Source of the DNA: Methylobacterium crusticola
GTDB lineage: Bacteria; Pseudomonadota; Alphaproteobacteria; Rhizobiales; Beijerinckiaceae
Direction: 5' to 3'
DNA length: 43,138 nucleotides
Assembly (NCBI RefSeq): GCF_003574465.1
Contig: NZ_QOWC01000055.1
Location: forward strand, 1-43,138
Made by a program: the position numbers and the translations under genes. Positions 7,476 to 16,711 of the stretch are shown here, in pieces. The notes beneath the pieces were generated by a model that had not been told where the DNA came from, ran no database searches, and saw only the letters and a program-made list of their open reading frames with translations. How positions within the stretch are numbered: position 1 is the first letter of the stretch; each line of letters starts with the position of its first letter.

Positions 7476-8339
7476 GTGCTTCGAGCCTTCCAATCCGCCT
7501 GGCAGCCCGCGCCGAGACGGCTTCCTCCCGGCCGGACCGTGTGCGCCATCGGCGATGTGCACGGCTGCACCCGTCTCCTGCGAGGGCTGGTCGGCTTCCT
7601 GCGGTCGCACGTTCTGGAGGCGTCGCGCCGCAACACCGTGGTGACGATCGGGGACTACGTCGACCGCGGCCCGAGCAGCCTCGCGGCGCTGGATGACGTC
7701 CGGGCCCTCGCCATCCCGGGCGTCGAGATCGTCAGGCTGCTCGGCAATCACGACTTCTTCCTGGCGCTGATCGCAGGCCACGAGGACGTCGACGCGGCCT
7801 TCGTCGAGGCCTGGCTCGACGTCGGCGGCGAGACGACCTTTCGGGAGATGGGCCTCGACCGGGAGGACGTCCATCGCTCCGGCGTGAGCGCGCTGCGGCA
7901 GCGCATCCGCTCCATCCTGCCGGAGGGAATGCCCGCGTTCCTGTCCAGCCTGGCGCCGCACCACCGCGTCGGCGACTACCTCTTCGTCCATGCCGGCCTC
8001 GACCCGGCCGCACCCCTCGCGCAGCACGACGTCTCGGACCTCGTCATGATGCGCGAGCCGTTCCTCTCCGGAACCGGTTGGGCCCACGATTTCACGGTGG
8101 TGCACGGCCACACCATCAGGGGTCACGAGGCCCTGCCGCACCGCATCGCCATCGACACGGGCGCCTTTCGCACCGGGGTGCTCAGCGCCGTGCACCTCGA
8201 GGGAGACCGGATGCGCTGGCTGGCGGTCACCGCGGCGGACAGTCTCGACGCACTCGCGCCCTTGCGGACGACGGCGGAGATCCCGCTCCCCTACGAGGGG
8301 GCGGTCATCCTGGGCGAGGACCAGGAAGGCGCGCGCTAG
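7476..8339 (+). CDS. Calcineurin-like (PP2A-type) metallophosphoesterase
   Basis: A 287-residue serine/threonine protein phosphatase-like metallophosphoesterase. All metal-site motifs are present: GDVHG, GDYVDRGP, LLGNHDFF, FVHAGLDP and VVHGHT, the arrangement of bacterial ApaH/PrpE/PP-like enzymes. Substrates could be phosphoproteins or dinucleotide polyphosphates. The reading frame can start at a TTG at 7389 overlapping the previous stop codon, but the sequence before VLRAF is unlike the family, so the GTG at 7476 is preferred. It is cytoplasmic, as no signal peptide is visible. Its stop codon TAG forms the first bases of a dispersed intergenic repeat. Confidence 0.88.
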   Translation: MLRAFQSAWQPAPRRLPPGRTVCAIGDVHGCTRLLRGLVGFLRSHVLEASRRNTVVTIGDYVDRGPSSLAALDDVRALAIPGVEIVRLLGNHDFFLALIAGHEDVDAAFVEAWLDVGGETTFREMGLDREDVHRSGVSALRQRIRSILPEGMPAFLSSLAPHHRVGDYLFVHAGLDPAAPLAQHDVSDLVMMREPFLSGTGWAHDFTVVHGHTIRGHEALPHRIAIDTGAFRTGVLSAVHLEGDRMRWLAVTAADSLDALAPLRTTAEIPLPYEGAVILGEDQEGAR

Positions 8340-8439
8340 AGCAGCATCCGATCACGCTGCAATCGGCCGCTGCTCCAGGTTTTTGATTCTGCCGCATTGT
8401 CTGCGGCGAACCGGTGTCCACTTCGCCGGACAATGCTCC
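8338..8439. repeat. Dispersed Rhizobiales-type double-hairpin intergenic repeat
   Basis: Two successive hairpins form the element. The first pairs AGCAGCATCCGAT with AATCGGCCGCTGCT. The second pairs GCATTGTC-TG-CGGCGAA (8394-8410) with TTCGCCGGACAATGC (8422-8436) around a GGTGTCCA loop. From memory, elements with an AGAGCA...TGCTCC/TGCTCT frame and GAACCGGT-TCCACTTCG core are dispersed widely in Methylobacterium and other Rhizobiales genomes. It begins inside the stop codon of the phosphatase gene. A degenerate partial relative may lie at 38395-38432. Confidence 0.65.
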
Positions 8440-8586
8440 AGCCCGTCGGCCGCGATCCGCGCCCGGGAATCCGGACGAGCGGCGGGCGGCTGCGACCTTT
8501 CTGGCGCTCAGCCGTTGACCGGGCACGCGGCCCCGGCCGGCACGACGCCGCCGGAGCCATCCGGACTCCAAGCTGAGGACGCCATC

Positions 8587-8853
8587 ATGAAGCGCGTAGT
8601 GATCGCAGCCACCCTCATTCTCTCCACCGCCGCCCTCGCCGCGCCGGCTCAGGCGCAGGGCACCGTCCGCGGCGCCGAACGCGGCGCGGAGGACGGCAAC
8701 CGGGCTGCCGGGCCGGTCGGCGGCGTCGTCGGCGGGGCCGTCGGCGCCGCGACCGGCACCGTGGGGGGCGTGCTCGGCGTCGGCCCAGACCGGCGGGACG
8801 AGCGCATCGAGCGCCGCGACGAGCGCACCCCTCGCGAGCGCCGCGAGCGCTGA
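8587..8853 (+). CDS. Small exported glycine-zipper protein
   Basis: An 88-residue protein with a signal peptide (MKRVVIAATLILSTAALAAPAQA). A glycine-rich segment GPVGGVVGGAVGAATGTVGG follows, resembling glycine-zipper membrane-inserting motifs, and the tail is charged with repeats RDERIERRDERTPRERRER. It is common in Rhizobiales as a periplasmic or membrane-associated small protein of unknown role. The ATG is preceded by GAGGAC. Longer in-frame starts upstream would fuse the repeat region to the signal peptide and are not credible. Confidence 0.8.
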   Translation: MKRVVIAATLILSTAALAAPAQAQGTVRGAERGAEDGNRAAGPVGGVVGGAVGAATGTVGGVLGVGPDRRDERIERRDERTPRERRER

Positions 8854-9156
8854 GCCGGACTCCGCGCGCGTCGGGGCCAGGTCGGGCTCCCGGCGTTGGT
8901 ACGCGGCGCGAAGCTCATGGCACGATCCCGCTCGGTCCCGCGGGCACAGGCGCCGGACCTCCGATCCGGCGCCCGGGCGACATCGCGCGCCGGCATGCGC
9001 CGCGCCGCGGCCGCTCCGGTCCGCGGGTGCACGCGGCCTGATTGCGCGGCGCCGGCACGGCGAGCCCGCGGAACCGGAAACCGTGCGCCGCGCACAAAGG
9101 CGGCGCGCGGGGCCGCCCGTACGTCCTCCCCCCGCGACGGCACTCAGGAAGCGCGC
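8854..9156. other. Intergenic region, nothing recognised
   Basis: About 300 bp of GC-rich sequence between the glycine-zipper protein and the NAD(P)-binding protein. Open frames cross it, but their composition is Arg/Ala/Pro-rich shadow. I see no repeat, RNA or clear promoter. Confidence 0.4.
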
Positions 9157-9792
9157 ATGGCCCACATCCTCGTCGTAGGCGCGAGCCAAGGCATCGGCTT
9201 CGAGACGGTCAAGGCGGCCCTGGCGGCCGGGCACCGCGTGCGCGCCTTCGCCCGCTCGGCCGCGGGCATCCCCCTGACCGACGCCAACCTGGAGCGGTTC
9301 GGCGGGGACGCGTTGAGCGCGGCCGACGTCGAGGCGGCGCTCAACGGGGTCGAGTGCGTGGTGCAGACCCTGGGCGTGCCGCTCCGTGACCTGCTCGGGC
9401 CGGTGCGCCTGTTCTCGGATGCAACCAACCGGCTCGTGCCGGCCATGGAGAAGGCCGGTGTCCGGCGCCTCCTGGCGGTCACCGGCTTCGGGGCCGGGGA
9501 CAGCCGGGACTCGATCGGCCTGCTCCAGCGGGTGCCGTTCCGGCTCGTGTTCGGGCGGGCCTACGACGACAAGGACGCCCAGGAGATGCGCATCCGCAAG
9601 AGCGGGCTGGACTGGACGCTGGTCCGGCCCGGCGTCCTGACGGGCGGTGCGGCGACGGGCCGGTACCGGATCCTCGACGAGCCCTCGTCGTGGCGCAACG
9701 GGCTGATCTCCCGCGCGGACGTCGCCGACTTCATCGTCCGGCAGCTCGAACAGAGCGCCTACGTGCGAAAGGCGGTCGTTCTGGTCGCCTGA
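9157..9792 (+). CDS. NAD(P)-binding SDR-like (NmrA/BVR-B type) protein
   Basis: A 211-residue atypical short-chain dehydrogenase-like protein with an N-terminal Rossmann motif ILVVGASQGIGFETVKAAL (Gly8, Gly12, Gly14). AGHRVRAFARS follows as the second strand with the NADP-preferring arginine. The C-terminal LDWTLVRPGVLTGG is typical of the NAD(P)H-binding (PF13460) group that includes biliverdin reductase B-like flavin reductases. There is no YxxxK catalytic pair. The ATG at 9157 is preceded by AGGAA; a longer frame from 8896 is a shadow extension. The gene is convergent with the MFS transporter; the spacer holds a CCGGGACGG direct repeat. Confidence 0.88.
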   Translation: MAHILVVGASQGIGFETVKAALAAGHRVRAFARSAAGIPLTDANLERFGGDALSAADVEAALNGVECVVQTLGVPLRDLLGPVRLFSDATNRLVPAMEKAGVRRLLAVTGFGAGDSRDSIGLLQRVPFRLVFGRAYDDKDAQEMRIRKSGLDWTLVRPGVLTGGAATGRYRILDEPSSWRNGLISRADVADFIVRQLEQSAYVRKAVVLVA

Positions 9793-9811
9793 ACCGGCGT
9801 CGAGACCAGGT

Positions 9812-9838
9812 CCGGGACGGCCGGGACGGCCGGGACGC
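9812..9838. repeat. 9-bp direct repeat CCGGGACGG x3
   Basis: Three adjacent copies of CCGGGACGG, the last with one mismatch, lie in the spacer between the convergent NAD(P)-binding protein gene and the MFS transporter gene. It may be part of a weak transcription end or simply slipped-strand duplication. Confidence 0.5.
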
Positions 9839-9954
9839 GCCGCGGAGCGGGCGGGCCTGGTGCGCCGGCTCCCGCACGCGACCGCGGCCCCCGCCCGCCT
9901 CGCGGGCGGCTTCGACGATCCGCCGCTCGGCCGCCCTGCATCGGTCCGGGCCGC

Positions 9955-11274
9955 TCAGGTCGGCAGGGCCGCGACGTTGTGGGCCGGGCGCGCGCGCGAC
10001 GGGGCCGTCACGAAGGCGAGCAGCGCCGACAGGACCGCGCACGCGGCCAGGAACCCGAGCGCGGCCCCGAACCCGCCGGTGGCGTCCTTGATCCAGCCGA
10101 CCACGAAGGGGCCGACGAAGCCGCCGAGGTTGCCGACCGAGTTGATCAGCGCGATCCCGCCCGCGGCCGCCGTCCCGGTCAGGAACTCGCTCGGCATGGT
10201 CCAGAACGCCGGCTTGCAGCCGTAGAGGCCGATCGTCGCGACGGCGACCGCGACCACGGCCATCGCGGTGCTGCCGAGGAACCCCGCTGCCGCGAGGCCG
10301 CAGGCGCCGAGGAGGCAGGCCACGATGTAGTGCCACTTGCGCTCGCGCATGCGGTCGGAGGACCAGCTCCACGCGAGGAGCCCGATCGTGCCGACGACGT
10401 AGGGGGCTGCGCTGATGAACCCGACCTGCACGTCCGAGCCGCCGATCCCCTTCACGATCTGCGGCAGGAAGAACGTGATGCCGTAGGTGGCCGTCACGAT
10501 CGTGAAGTACATCCCGGCCAGCGAGATGACCCGCATGTCCGTGAAGGCCCGCCGCAGGCTCATGTGACCGCTCTCGCGCCGGATGAGGTCCTGCTTCTCC
10601 TTTTCGATGGCCGAGCAGAGCCAGGCCTTCTCGTCCGGCCGCAGCCAGTCGGCGACGGCCGGGCTGTCGGTCAGGTAGCGCAGCACGACGAAGGCGAGGA
10701 GGATGGCCGGGGCGGCCTCCACGATGAACAGCCACTGCCAGCCGGCCAGGCCCAGCGCGCCGTCGAGCCCGAGCAGCAATCCGGACAGGCCCGCCGTGAC
10801 GGCGTTCGAGACCGGGACGGCGACGTACAGGGAGGCGAGCACCCGGCTGCGGTACGATTTGGGGAACCAGTAGGTGAAGTACAGGATCACGCCGGGGAAG
10901 AAGCCGGCCTCCGCCACCCCGAGCATGAACCGCATGACGACGAAGCTCGTCGGCCCGGCGACGAAGGCCATCGCCCCGGCGAGGAGGCCCCAGGTGATCA
11001 TGATCCGGGCGATCCAGCGCCGCGCGCCCGCCTTCTCGAGCAGCAGGTTGCTGGGAACCTCGAACAGGAAGTAGCCGAGGAAGAAGATGCCGGCCCCGAA
11101 GCCGAAATCCTTCGCCGTGAGGCCGAGCGCCGTCGACATGCCGCCGGTGGCGGCGAACCCCACGTTGGTCCGATCGATGTAGGCGACGAGGTAGATGATG
11201 ACGATCAGCGGAAGCAGACGCCAGGCAACTCGGCGTATGGTCCGCCGTTCGATCTCGCTCGTATCGTGGGGCAT
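9955..11274 (-). CDS. MFS transporter, GudP/anion:cation symporter-like (glucarate/galactarate uptake)
   Basis: A 439-residue, 12-helix inner-membrane major facilitator of the anion:cation symporter family (GudP/GarP/phthalate permease group). Landmarks are WRLLPLIVIIYLVAYIDRTNVGFA in helix 1, GIFFLGYFLFEVPSNLLLEKAGARRWIARIMITWG, and VMRFMLGVAEAGFFPGVILYFTYWFP. The ATG at 11274 follows GGAGGAG. It lies 116 bp downstream of garD on the same strand, in a cluster of glucarate/galactarate catabolic genes, so aldarate uptake is the likely task; the substrate itself is an inference. The frame stays open upstream through garD, but that extension has no protein logic. Confidence 0.9.
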   Translation of the reverse strand: MPHDTSEIERRTIRRVAWRLLPLIVIIYLVAYIDRTNVGFAATGGMSTALGLTAKDFGFGAGIFFLGYFLFEVPSNLLLEKAGARRWIARIMITWGLLAGAMAFVAGPTSFVVMRFMLGVAEAGFFPGVILYFTYWFPKSYRSRVLASLYVAVPVSNAVTAGLSGLLLGLDGALGLAGWQWLFIVEAAPAILLAFVVLRYLTDSPAVADWLRPDEKAWLCSAIEKEKQDLIRRESGHMSLRRAFTDMRVISLAGMYFTIVTATYGITFFLPQIVKGIGGSDVQVGFISAAPYVVGTIGLLAWSWSSDRMRERKWHYIVACLLGACGLAAAGFLGSTAMAVVAVAVATIGLYGCKPAFWTMPSEFLTGTAAAGGIALINSVGNLGGFVGPFVVGWIKDATGGFGAALGFLAACAVLSALLAFVTAPSRARPAHNVAALPT

Positions 11275-11390
11275 CGGCTGGCTCCTCCGCATTGTCGCAG
11301 GTTTGTTGCATTTGTTTCTTGGCAACGCGCGCGTATTCAGGTCCGCGCACGCGACGAGATCTGTGCCCCCGGAGCTGGCGGGATGGGGCC

Positions 11391-12947
11391 CTAGGTCACG
11401 GGCGCGGGGTTGAACAAGGTGAGGTCGTTGAAGAGGCCCCAATGGTCGGACCAGGGCTTCCTGCGCCCGCTCGCGACGTCGAGGATGAGGTGGAACAGCT
11501 CCCAGCCCGTCTCCTCGATGGTGGCCTGGCCGCTCGCGACACGACCCGCATCGAGATCGATGAGGTCGGACCAGCGTTCGGCGAGCTCGGTGCGGGTCGC
11601 GACCTTGATCACCGGCGCCTCGGCGAGGCCGTAGGGCGTGCCGCGGCCGGTCGAGAACACCTGGAGGGTGATGCCCGACGCGAGCTGCAGCGTGCCGCAG
11701 ACGAAGTCGCTCGCCGGGGTCGCGGCGAAGATCAGGCCCTTCCGGTGCACCCGCTCGCCGGGGGCGAGCACGCCCCGGATCGCGCTCGTGCCCGACTTCG
11801 CCACCGAGCCCAGCGCCTTCTCGACGATGTTGTTGAGGCCGCCCTTCTTGTTGCCCGGGGACGGGTTGGCGCTGCGGTCGGCGTCGCCCTTGGCGAGGTA
11901 GTCGTCGTACCAGGCCATCTCGCGGATCAGCGCGCGGGCGACCTCCTCGGTCTCGGCCCGCGGGGTCAGGAGGTGGATGGCGTCCCGCACCTCCGTCACC
12001 TCGGAGAACATCACGGTGCCGCCGCAGCGCACCAGGAGGTCGGCCGCGAAGCCGAGCGCCGGGTTGGCGGTGACGCCCGAGAAGGCGTCGCTGCCGCCGC
12101 ATTGCAGGCCCACCACGAGGTCGGAGGCCGGGCAGGTCTCGCGCCGGCGCCGGTTCAGGACCGCGAGGCGCGCCTCGGCCATCGCCATGATGCTGTCGAG
12201 CATCATGCCGAATCCCTGGTGGCGCTCGTCCTGGAGCCGCACGACGCCCCCGGACTGCCCGTCCGGCAGCAGGCGCTCGGAGACGAGCTTCTCGCAGCCG
12301 AGGCCGACCACCATGACCTCGCCGCCGAAATTCGGGTTCTGCGCCAGGCTCTGGAGGGTCCGGATCGGGATCACCGCCTGCGGGGCGTTGATGGCGACGC
12401 CGCAGCCGTAGGCGTGCGTGAGGCCGACCACGTCGTCGACCTGGGGGAAGCGCGGCAGCAGTTCCTGCTTGATGCGCCGGATCGCCACCTCGAGGGTGCC
12501 GGCGACGCACTGCACGCTCGTCGAGATCGCCAGGATGTTGCGGGTGCCGACGGAGCCGTCCGGGTTGCGGTAGCCCTCGAACGTGTAGCCCTCGAGCGGC
12601 GGCAGCGGGGCCGGCACCCGGGTCGCGAGTTCGAGTTCGTCGAGGCGCGGCGCGGCGGGCGTGCGCACGCGCGATTCCTCGACCCAGCCGCCGCGCGGGA
12701 TGTCGGCTGTGGCGTAGCCGATCACCTCGCCGTAGCGCCGCACGGCCTCGCCCGTCCCGATGTCGGCGAGCGCCACCTTGTGGCCCTGCGGCACGAACTC
12801 GCCGAGGGTGAGGCCGTCCGGGAAGACCGTGCCGGCGGGCAGCCCGAAGGCGTTCGCCACGATGGCGACGTTGTCGGTCTCCTGCAACCGGATGGTCCGG
12901 GGGGCGTCGCCCGTCGCCCTGGGGGTGGTCTGCGGCTCGGCCAGCAT
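11391..12947 (-). CDS. garD: Galactarate dehydratase
   Basis: GarD dehydrates galactarate (mucate) to 5-dehydro-4-deoxy-D-glucarate, the first step of galactarate catabolism. At 518 residues it is close to E. coli GarD (523). An N-terminal SAF-like domain ([15 protein letters not shown]... [24 protein letters not shown]) is followed by the UxaA/GarD domain with [48 protein letters not shown] and the GarD-type [20 protein letters not shown]. The last motif separates it from altronate dehydratase. The ATG follows GGGAGGAA. It is upstream of the MFS gene and shares a pathway with gudD, garL and garR. A 23-bp palindrome-like site lies 178 bp upstream. Confidence 0.93.
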   Translation of the reverse strand: MLAEPQTTPRATGDAPRTIRLQETDNVAIVANAFGLPAGTVFPDGLTLGEFVPQGHKVALADIGTGEAVRRYGEVIGYATADIPRGGWVEESRVRTPAAPRLDELELATRVPAPLPPLEGYTFEGYRNPDGSVGTRNILAISTSVQCVAGTLEVAIRRIKQELLPRFPQVDDVVGLTHAYGCGVAINAPQAVIPIRTLQSLAQNPNFGGEVMVVGLGCEKLVSERLLPDGQSGGVVRLQDERHQGFGMMLDSIMAMAEARLAVLNRRRRETCPASDLVVGLQCGGSDAFSGVTANPALGFAADLLVRCGGTVMFSEVTEVRDAIHLLTPRAETEEVARALIREMAWYDDYLAKGDADRSANPSPGNKKGGLNNIVEKALGSVAKSGTSAIRGVLAPGERVHRKGLIFAATPASDFVCGTLQLASGITLQVFSTGRGTPYGLAEAPVIKVATRTELAERWSDLIDLDAGRVASGQATIEETGWELFHLILDVASGRRKPWSDHWGLFNDLTLFNPAPVT

Positions 12948-13124
12948 CGGATTCCTCCCGTTCGGTTTGCCGGGGGTTGCGAGGTCGTCCCCGGTTCTCC
13001 GGCAGCCTTTTCACGATAGCCGGCGGAGGGCGCCGCGCCGCCTCGCCCGCGGCGGGCCGGCAGGCCCGTCACCCAAAAGGCATAGATCCGGTTTCGATGC
13101 AGTGCCAACTCAAACACGGCATCG

Positions 13125-13147
13125 TTCGATACGATCTGCGCATCGAT
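13125..13147. promoter_or_regulatory. Candidate aldarate-regulon operator upstream of garD
   Basis: On the minus strand this 23-bp site matches the perfect palindrome at 16712-16734 at 18 of 23 positions, including the first nine (ATCGATGCG) and most of the opposite arm. It lies 178 bp upstream of the garD start, while the other copy lies in the gudD/LysR spacer. Shared control of the two transcription units is an inference; the binding protein is unknown. Confidence 0.5.
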
Positions 13148-13187
13148 CCGGGTCGGGGACGCCGGGCGACGCGGTGTCCCGGCCGGA

Positions 13188-14081
13188 TCAGGCCTCGGCG
13201 GGACGGGAGACCTCGTGGTTCGCCATGAGCTCCAGGGCGCGCACGAGGGCGGAGTGGTCCCAGTCGCGCCCGCCCTGCGCGACGCAGGCCGAGAACAGCT
13301 GCTGGGCGACGGCCGTGGCCGGCAGGCTCATGCCGAGGGAGCGGGCGCCCTCCAGGGCGAGGTTCAGGTCCTTCTGGTGCAGCCCGATCCGGAAGCCCGG
13401 GTCGAAGCTGCGCTCGATCATGCGCTGGCCGTGCAGCTCGAGGATGCGCGAGGTCGCGAGCCCCCCGGTGATGGCCTCGCGCACCTTGGCCGGGTCGGCG
13501 CCGGCCTTCGCGGCAAACAGCAGCCCCTCCGCCACCGCCCCGATCGTCAGGGCGACGATGATCTGGTTGGCCACCTTGGCGGTCTGCCCGGACCCGCTCG
13601 GGCCCACATGCGTGATGGTCCTGCCCATGCGCTCGAACAGCGGCCGCACCCGCCCGAAGGCCTCCGGCCTGCCGCCCACCATGATGCTGAGCGAGGCGCC
13701 GCGCGCGCCCACCTCGCCGCCCGAGACCGGCGCGTCGAGGTAGTCGCAGCCGAGGGCCTCGATGCGGGCCGCGAAGGCCTTCGTCTCCATGGGGGAGATC
13801 GAGCTCATGTCGACCACGGTCTTGCCGGGGGCGAGGCCGACCGCCACGCCCTCCTCGCCGAACAGCACGCCGGCCACGTCCGGCGTGTCGGGCAGCATCA
13901 GGATCACCACGTCGGCGCGCCGCGCCACCTCGGCGGCGCTGTCGCAGGCCGTGCCGCCCGCCGAGAGCAGGCCGGCCGGGACGCTGCGCCGGCTCTTCAG
14001 GAACAGGCTGTGGCCGGCCTCGATCAGGTGGCCCGCCATGGGCGCGCCCATGATGCCGAGGCCGATGAATCCGATGTTCAT
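13188..14081 (-). CDS. garR: 2-hydroxy-3-oxopropionate (tartronate semialdehyde) reductase
   Basis: GarR reduces tartronate semialdehyde to D-glycerate with NAD(P)H, the step after the GarL aldolase. A 297-residue member of the 3-hydroxyisobutyrate dehydrogenase family: MNIGFIGLGIMGAPMAGHL is the dinucleotide motif, CDYLDAPVSGGEVGAR the substrate motif, and SGQTAKVANQIIVALTIGAVAEGLLFAAKAG carries the catalytic lysine. The start is the ATG at 14081, preceded by GGAG; the extra residues of the longer frame are unlike the family. It is downstream of garL, separated by a short spacer with a 19-bp tandem repeat. Context supports GarR over other members of the family. Confidence 0.92.
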   Translation of the reverse strand: MNIGFIGLGIMGAPMAGHLIEAGHSLFLKSRRSVPAGLLSAGGTACDSAAEVARRADVVILMLPDTPDVAGVLFGEEGVAVGLAPGKTVVDMSSISPMETKAFAARIEALGCDYLDAPVSGGEVGARGASLSIMVGGRPEAFGRVRPLFERMGRTITHVGPSGSGQTAKVANQIIVALTIGAVAEGLLFAAKAGADPAKVREAITGGLATSRILELHGQRMIERSFDPGFRIGLHQKDLNLALEGARSLGMSLPATAVAQQLFSACVAQGGRDWDHSALVRALELMANHEVSRPAEA

Positions 14082-14099
14082 GGATAGGCTCCGTTGGAC

Positions 14100-14156
14100 G
14101 GGCATCAGGCCCGAGGACGGGCGTCAGGCCCGGAGGCGGGCGTCAGGCCCGGAAGC
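14100..14156. repeat. 19-bp tandem repeat duplicating the garL stop region
   Basis: Three adjacent 19-bp copies begin at 14100, 14119 and 14138, with consensus GGGCGTCAGGCCCGGAGGC. The third copy includes the last codons and the TGA of garL; the others reproduce the same stop context in the garL-garR spacer. It looks like slipped-strand duplication of the gene end. Confidence 0.8.
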
Positions 14157-14910
14157 GGGCGGCGAGGGCCTCGCTGGCGCGCGCGAGCAGCCCGCTGTCC
14201 GACCCGACGGCGGTGAAGCGGCTGCCGGCCGCGATGTAGCGGTGCGCCAGGTCCTCGTTCGCCGTGAGGATGCCGGGCAGCCTGCCGGCGGCGGCGATCC
14301 GCCCGATCGTCGCCTCGATCAGCGCGACGACGTCGGGGTGGTTCTGCTGGCCGAGGTAGCCGAGGCTGGTCGAGAGGTCGCCGGGGCCGATGAAGATGCC
14401 GTCGACGCCCTCCACGGCGGCGATCTCCTCCAGGTTGTCGAGGGCGCGGCGCGACTCGATCTGGACCGCCACGAAGATCTCCGCCTCGCAGCGGGCGTGG
14501 TAGTCGGGGATGCGCCCGAAGCGGGCGGCCCGGGGCGCCTGCGAGAAGCCGCGCACGCCGCGGGGCGCGTAGCGCGTCGCCGCGACGGCCCGGCTTGCCT
14601 GCGCGGCGTCGTCGATGTTGGGGATCATCAGTGACTGGGCGCCGGTGTCGAGGATGCGCTTGATGGTGACCGGCTCGTCGCCCGGCACCCGCACCATCGC
14701 GGGCACGCCGCTCTCCGCCACGGCCTGGAGCTGGTGGTAGACGTCGCGCAGGTCGTTGGCCGAGTGCTCCATGTCGACGAGCAGCCAGTCGAAGCCCGAG
14801 CCGGCGACGATCTCGGTCGAGATCGGGCTCGCGAGGCTGCACCACAGGCCGATCTGCTGCCGGCCCTCCCGCAGCAGAGCCGCCTTGAAGCGGTTCGTCA
14901 GGATGTCCAT
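14143..14910 (-). CDS. garL: 5-keto-4-deoxy-D-glucarate aldolase (HpcH/HpaI family)
   Basis: GarL cleaves 5-dehydro-4-deoxy-D-glucarate to pyruvate and tartronate semialdehyde. A 255-residue class II (metal-dependent) HpcH/HpaI aldolase. FDWLLVDMEHS carries the catalytic histidine (His49), VQIESRRALDNLEEIAAVEGVDGIFIGPGDLSTSLG carries the metal-binding Glu and Asp, and QSLMIPNIDDAAQA is the substrate loop. Start ATG with GAGGAG upstream. It lies between gudD (16 bp upstream) and garR, as expected for an operon of successive steps. The close paralogue HpaI (hydroxyheptanedioate aldolase) is the alternative, but the neighbours favour GarL. Confidence 0.92.
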   Translation of the reverse strand: MDILTNRFKAALLREGRQQIGLWCSLASPISTEIVAGSGFDWLLVDMEHSANDLRDVYHQLQAVAESGVPAMVRVPGDEPVTIKRILDTGAQSLMIPNIDDAAQASRAVAATRYAPRGVRGFSQAPRAARFGRIPDYHARCEAEIFVAVQIESRRALDNLEEIAAVEGVDGIFIGPGDLSTSLGYLGQQNHPDVVALIEATIGRIAAAGRLPGILTANEDLAHRYIAAGSRFTAVGSDSGLLARASEALAARFRA

Positions 14911-14926
14911 CGTCGTCTCCTCGCGG

Positions 14927-16288
14927 TCAGCGCACCAGGCAGGGGCGCTTGTTGTCGAAAGTCCAGCCGGGGATCAGGGCCTGCATCGCCGCGGCGTCGT
15001 CGCGGGCGCCGAGACTGTGGCTGCGATAGAGGGCGTGCGCGGCCTCCACCTCGGCCCAATCGAGCTCGACGCCGAGGCCCGGACGCTCCGGCACCGCCAC
15101 GAGGCCGCCGCGGATCCGCGGCGGCTCCTTGGTGAGGCGCTGCCCGTCCTGCCAGATCCAGTGCGTGTCGATCGCGGTGACGCGGCCCGGTGCGGCCGCG
15201 GCCGCGTGGGTGAACATCGCCAGCGACACGTCGAAGTGGTTGTTCGAGTGCGAGCCCCAGGTGAGGTCGTGGTCGCGGCAGAGCTGCGCCACCCGGACGG
15301 CGCCGGCGAGCGTCCAGAAATGCGGGTCGGCCAGCGGGATGTCGACCGCGCCGAGCTGGATGGCGTGGCGCATCTGGCGCCAGTCGGTCGCGATCATGTT
15401 GGTGGCGGTGGGCACGCCGGTGGCGCGGCGGAACTCGGCCATGATCTCGCGGCCCGAGAAGCCGTCCTGCGCGCCGCACGGATCCTCCGCGTAGGCCAGG
15501 ACATCACCCCGGCCCTTGCAGAGCCGGATCGCCTCGTCGAGCGACCAGGCCCCGTTCGGGTCGAGCGTGACCCGCGCCTCGGGGAAGCGCCGGGCGATCG
15601 CCGTGACGGCGGCGATCTCCTGCTCGCCCGCCAGCACGCCGCCCTTGAGCTTGAAGTCGTTGAAGCCGTAGCGCTCGTGCGCCGCCTCGGCGAGCCGCAC
15701 CACGGCCTCGGGCGTCAGGGCCTCCTCGTCGCGCAGGCGCATCCAGCCGTCCGCCTCCCGCGACCGGCGGTAGGGCAGGCCGGTGCGGCGGCTGTCGCCG
15801 ACGTAGAACAGGTAGCCCAGCATCTCGACGGCGTCGCGCTGCTGGCCCTCGCCGAGGAGGGCCGCCACGGGCACGCCGAGGAACTGCCCGAGGAGGTCGA
15901 GGAAGGCGGACTCGACCGCCGTGACCGCGTGGATGGTGACGCGCAGGTCGAAGGTCTGGAGGCCCCGGCCGGCGGCGTCGCGGTCGGCGAAGTGGGCGCG
16001 CAGGGCGTTGAGCACGCCGTTCCAGTTGCCGATCGCCTGGCCGACGATGAGGGAGCGGCCGTCCTCCAGGGTCTGGCGGATGGCCTCGCCACCGGGCACC
16101 TCGCCGAGCCCGGTGGCGCCGGTGCTGTCGGTCAGGACCACGAGGTTGCGGGTGAAGAAGGGCCCGTGGGCGCCGCTCAGGTTGAGGAGCATGCTGTCGC
16201 GGCCGGCCACCGGCACGACCTTCATGTCGGTGATGGCGGGCGTGCCCGAGGCGCCGCGCGACGATGGTCGGACGGGATCGTTCTGCAT
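14927..16288 (-). CDS. gudD: Glucarate dehydratase
   Basis: GudD dehydrates D-glucarate (and L-idarate) to 5-dehydro-4-deoxy-D-glucarate. A 453-residue enolase-superfamily member (E. coli GudD 446). The catalytic Lys pair is in FKLKGGV (Lys213, Lys215); metal ligands lie in LDPNGAW (Asp243) and YAEDPCG (Glu268); the active-site His is in [48 protein letters not shown] is the GudD N-terminal signature. The ATG at 16288 follows GGGAGAGGA, which decides it over the longer frame. It heads the gudD-garL-garR set and is divergent from a LysR gene about 740 bp away, so a LysR-responsive promoter is expected in the spacer. Confidence 0.95.
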   Translation of the reverse strand: MQNDPVRPSSRGASGTPAITDMKVVPVAGRDSMLLNLSGAHGPFFTRNLVVLTDSTGATGLGEVPGGEAIRQTLEDGRSLIVGQAIGNWNGVLNALRAHFADRDAAGRGLQTFDLRVTIHAVTAVESAFLDLLGQFLGVPVAALLGEGQQRDAVEMLGYLFYVGDSRRTGLPYRRSREADGWMRLRDEEALTPEAVVRLAEAAHERYGFNDFKLKGGVLAGEQEIAAVTAIARRFPEARVTLDPNGAWSLDEAIRLCKGRGDVLAYAEDPCGAQDGFSGREIMAEFRRATGVPTATNMIATDWRQMRHAIQLGAVDIPLADPHFWTLAGAVRVAQLCRDHDLTWGSHSNNHFDVSLAMFTHAAAAAPGRVTAIDTHWIWQDGQRLTKEPPRIRGGLVAVPERPGLGVELDWAEVEAAHALYRSHSLGARDDAAAMQALIPGWTFDNKRPCLVR

Positions 16289-16491
16289 GGGTCCTCTCCC
16301 TGAGGTCGGCGGTCTGTGCCCGCCGTTCCGTGATCGACGTGATCGGTCCGGCCTGCCGGGCCGCGCTGCCGCCGCGAGACGTGCGGCGTGATGCGGGTCT
16401 GCCCGGCGGGGCGGGATTTCGGCAGCAAGAACGACGCGCGATCGGCGATCTATCAGCTCTGTGTCATGCGCTCGTGATGGCGACTGCAATT

Positions 16492-16506
16492 ATACTGAGA
16501 CAATAT
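16492..16506. promoter_or_regulatory. Candidate LysR box ATAC-N7-ATAT
   Basis: ATAC (16492-16495), seven bases, ATAT (16503-16506): a T-N11-A type inverted repeat one base off the ATAC-N7-GTAT sites used by BenM/CatM-class LysR proteins. It sits 204 bp upstream of gudD in an A/T-rich patch and in the spacer facing the LysR gene. Binding is an inference. Confidence 0.4.
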
Positions 16507-16711
16507 CGGTCCCGATGAGGTCGGCTATGGTCGCCACGTCGCCGCACGCATCGCTGTCCGCAATCCTGGTGATGTATCTTACAGGCTGCATTCGATCCGT
16601 TTAGTCTTGTCGCGTACTGGCAAGAGATCCAGGTTCTCGATTTCCAGAGCAGAACAGGATGGGATCATCCTCGGCATTTCTTGTGCGATGTCTAACTCAA
16701 AGATTGGTTCG

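Noticed and set aside
9955..13014. One 1019-codon minus-strand frame joining garD and the MFS gene
   Set aside because: The part covering garD is Arg/Gly/Pro-rich and off-frame relative to the true GarD product. It is a stop-free shadow, so garD and the MFS gene are separate.
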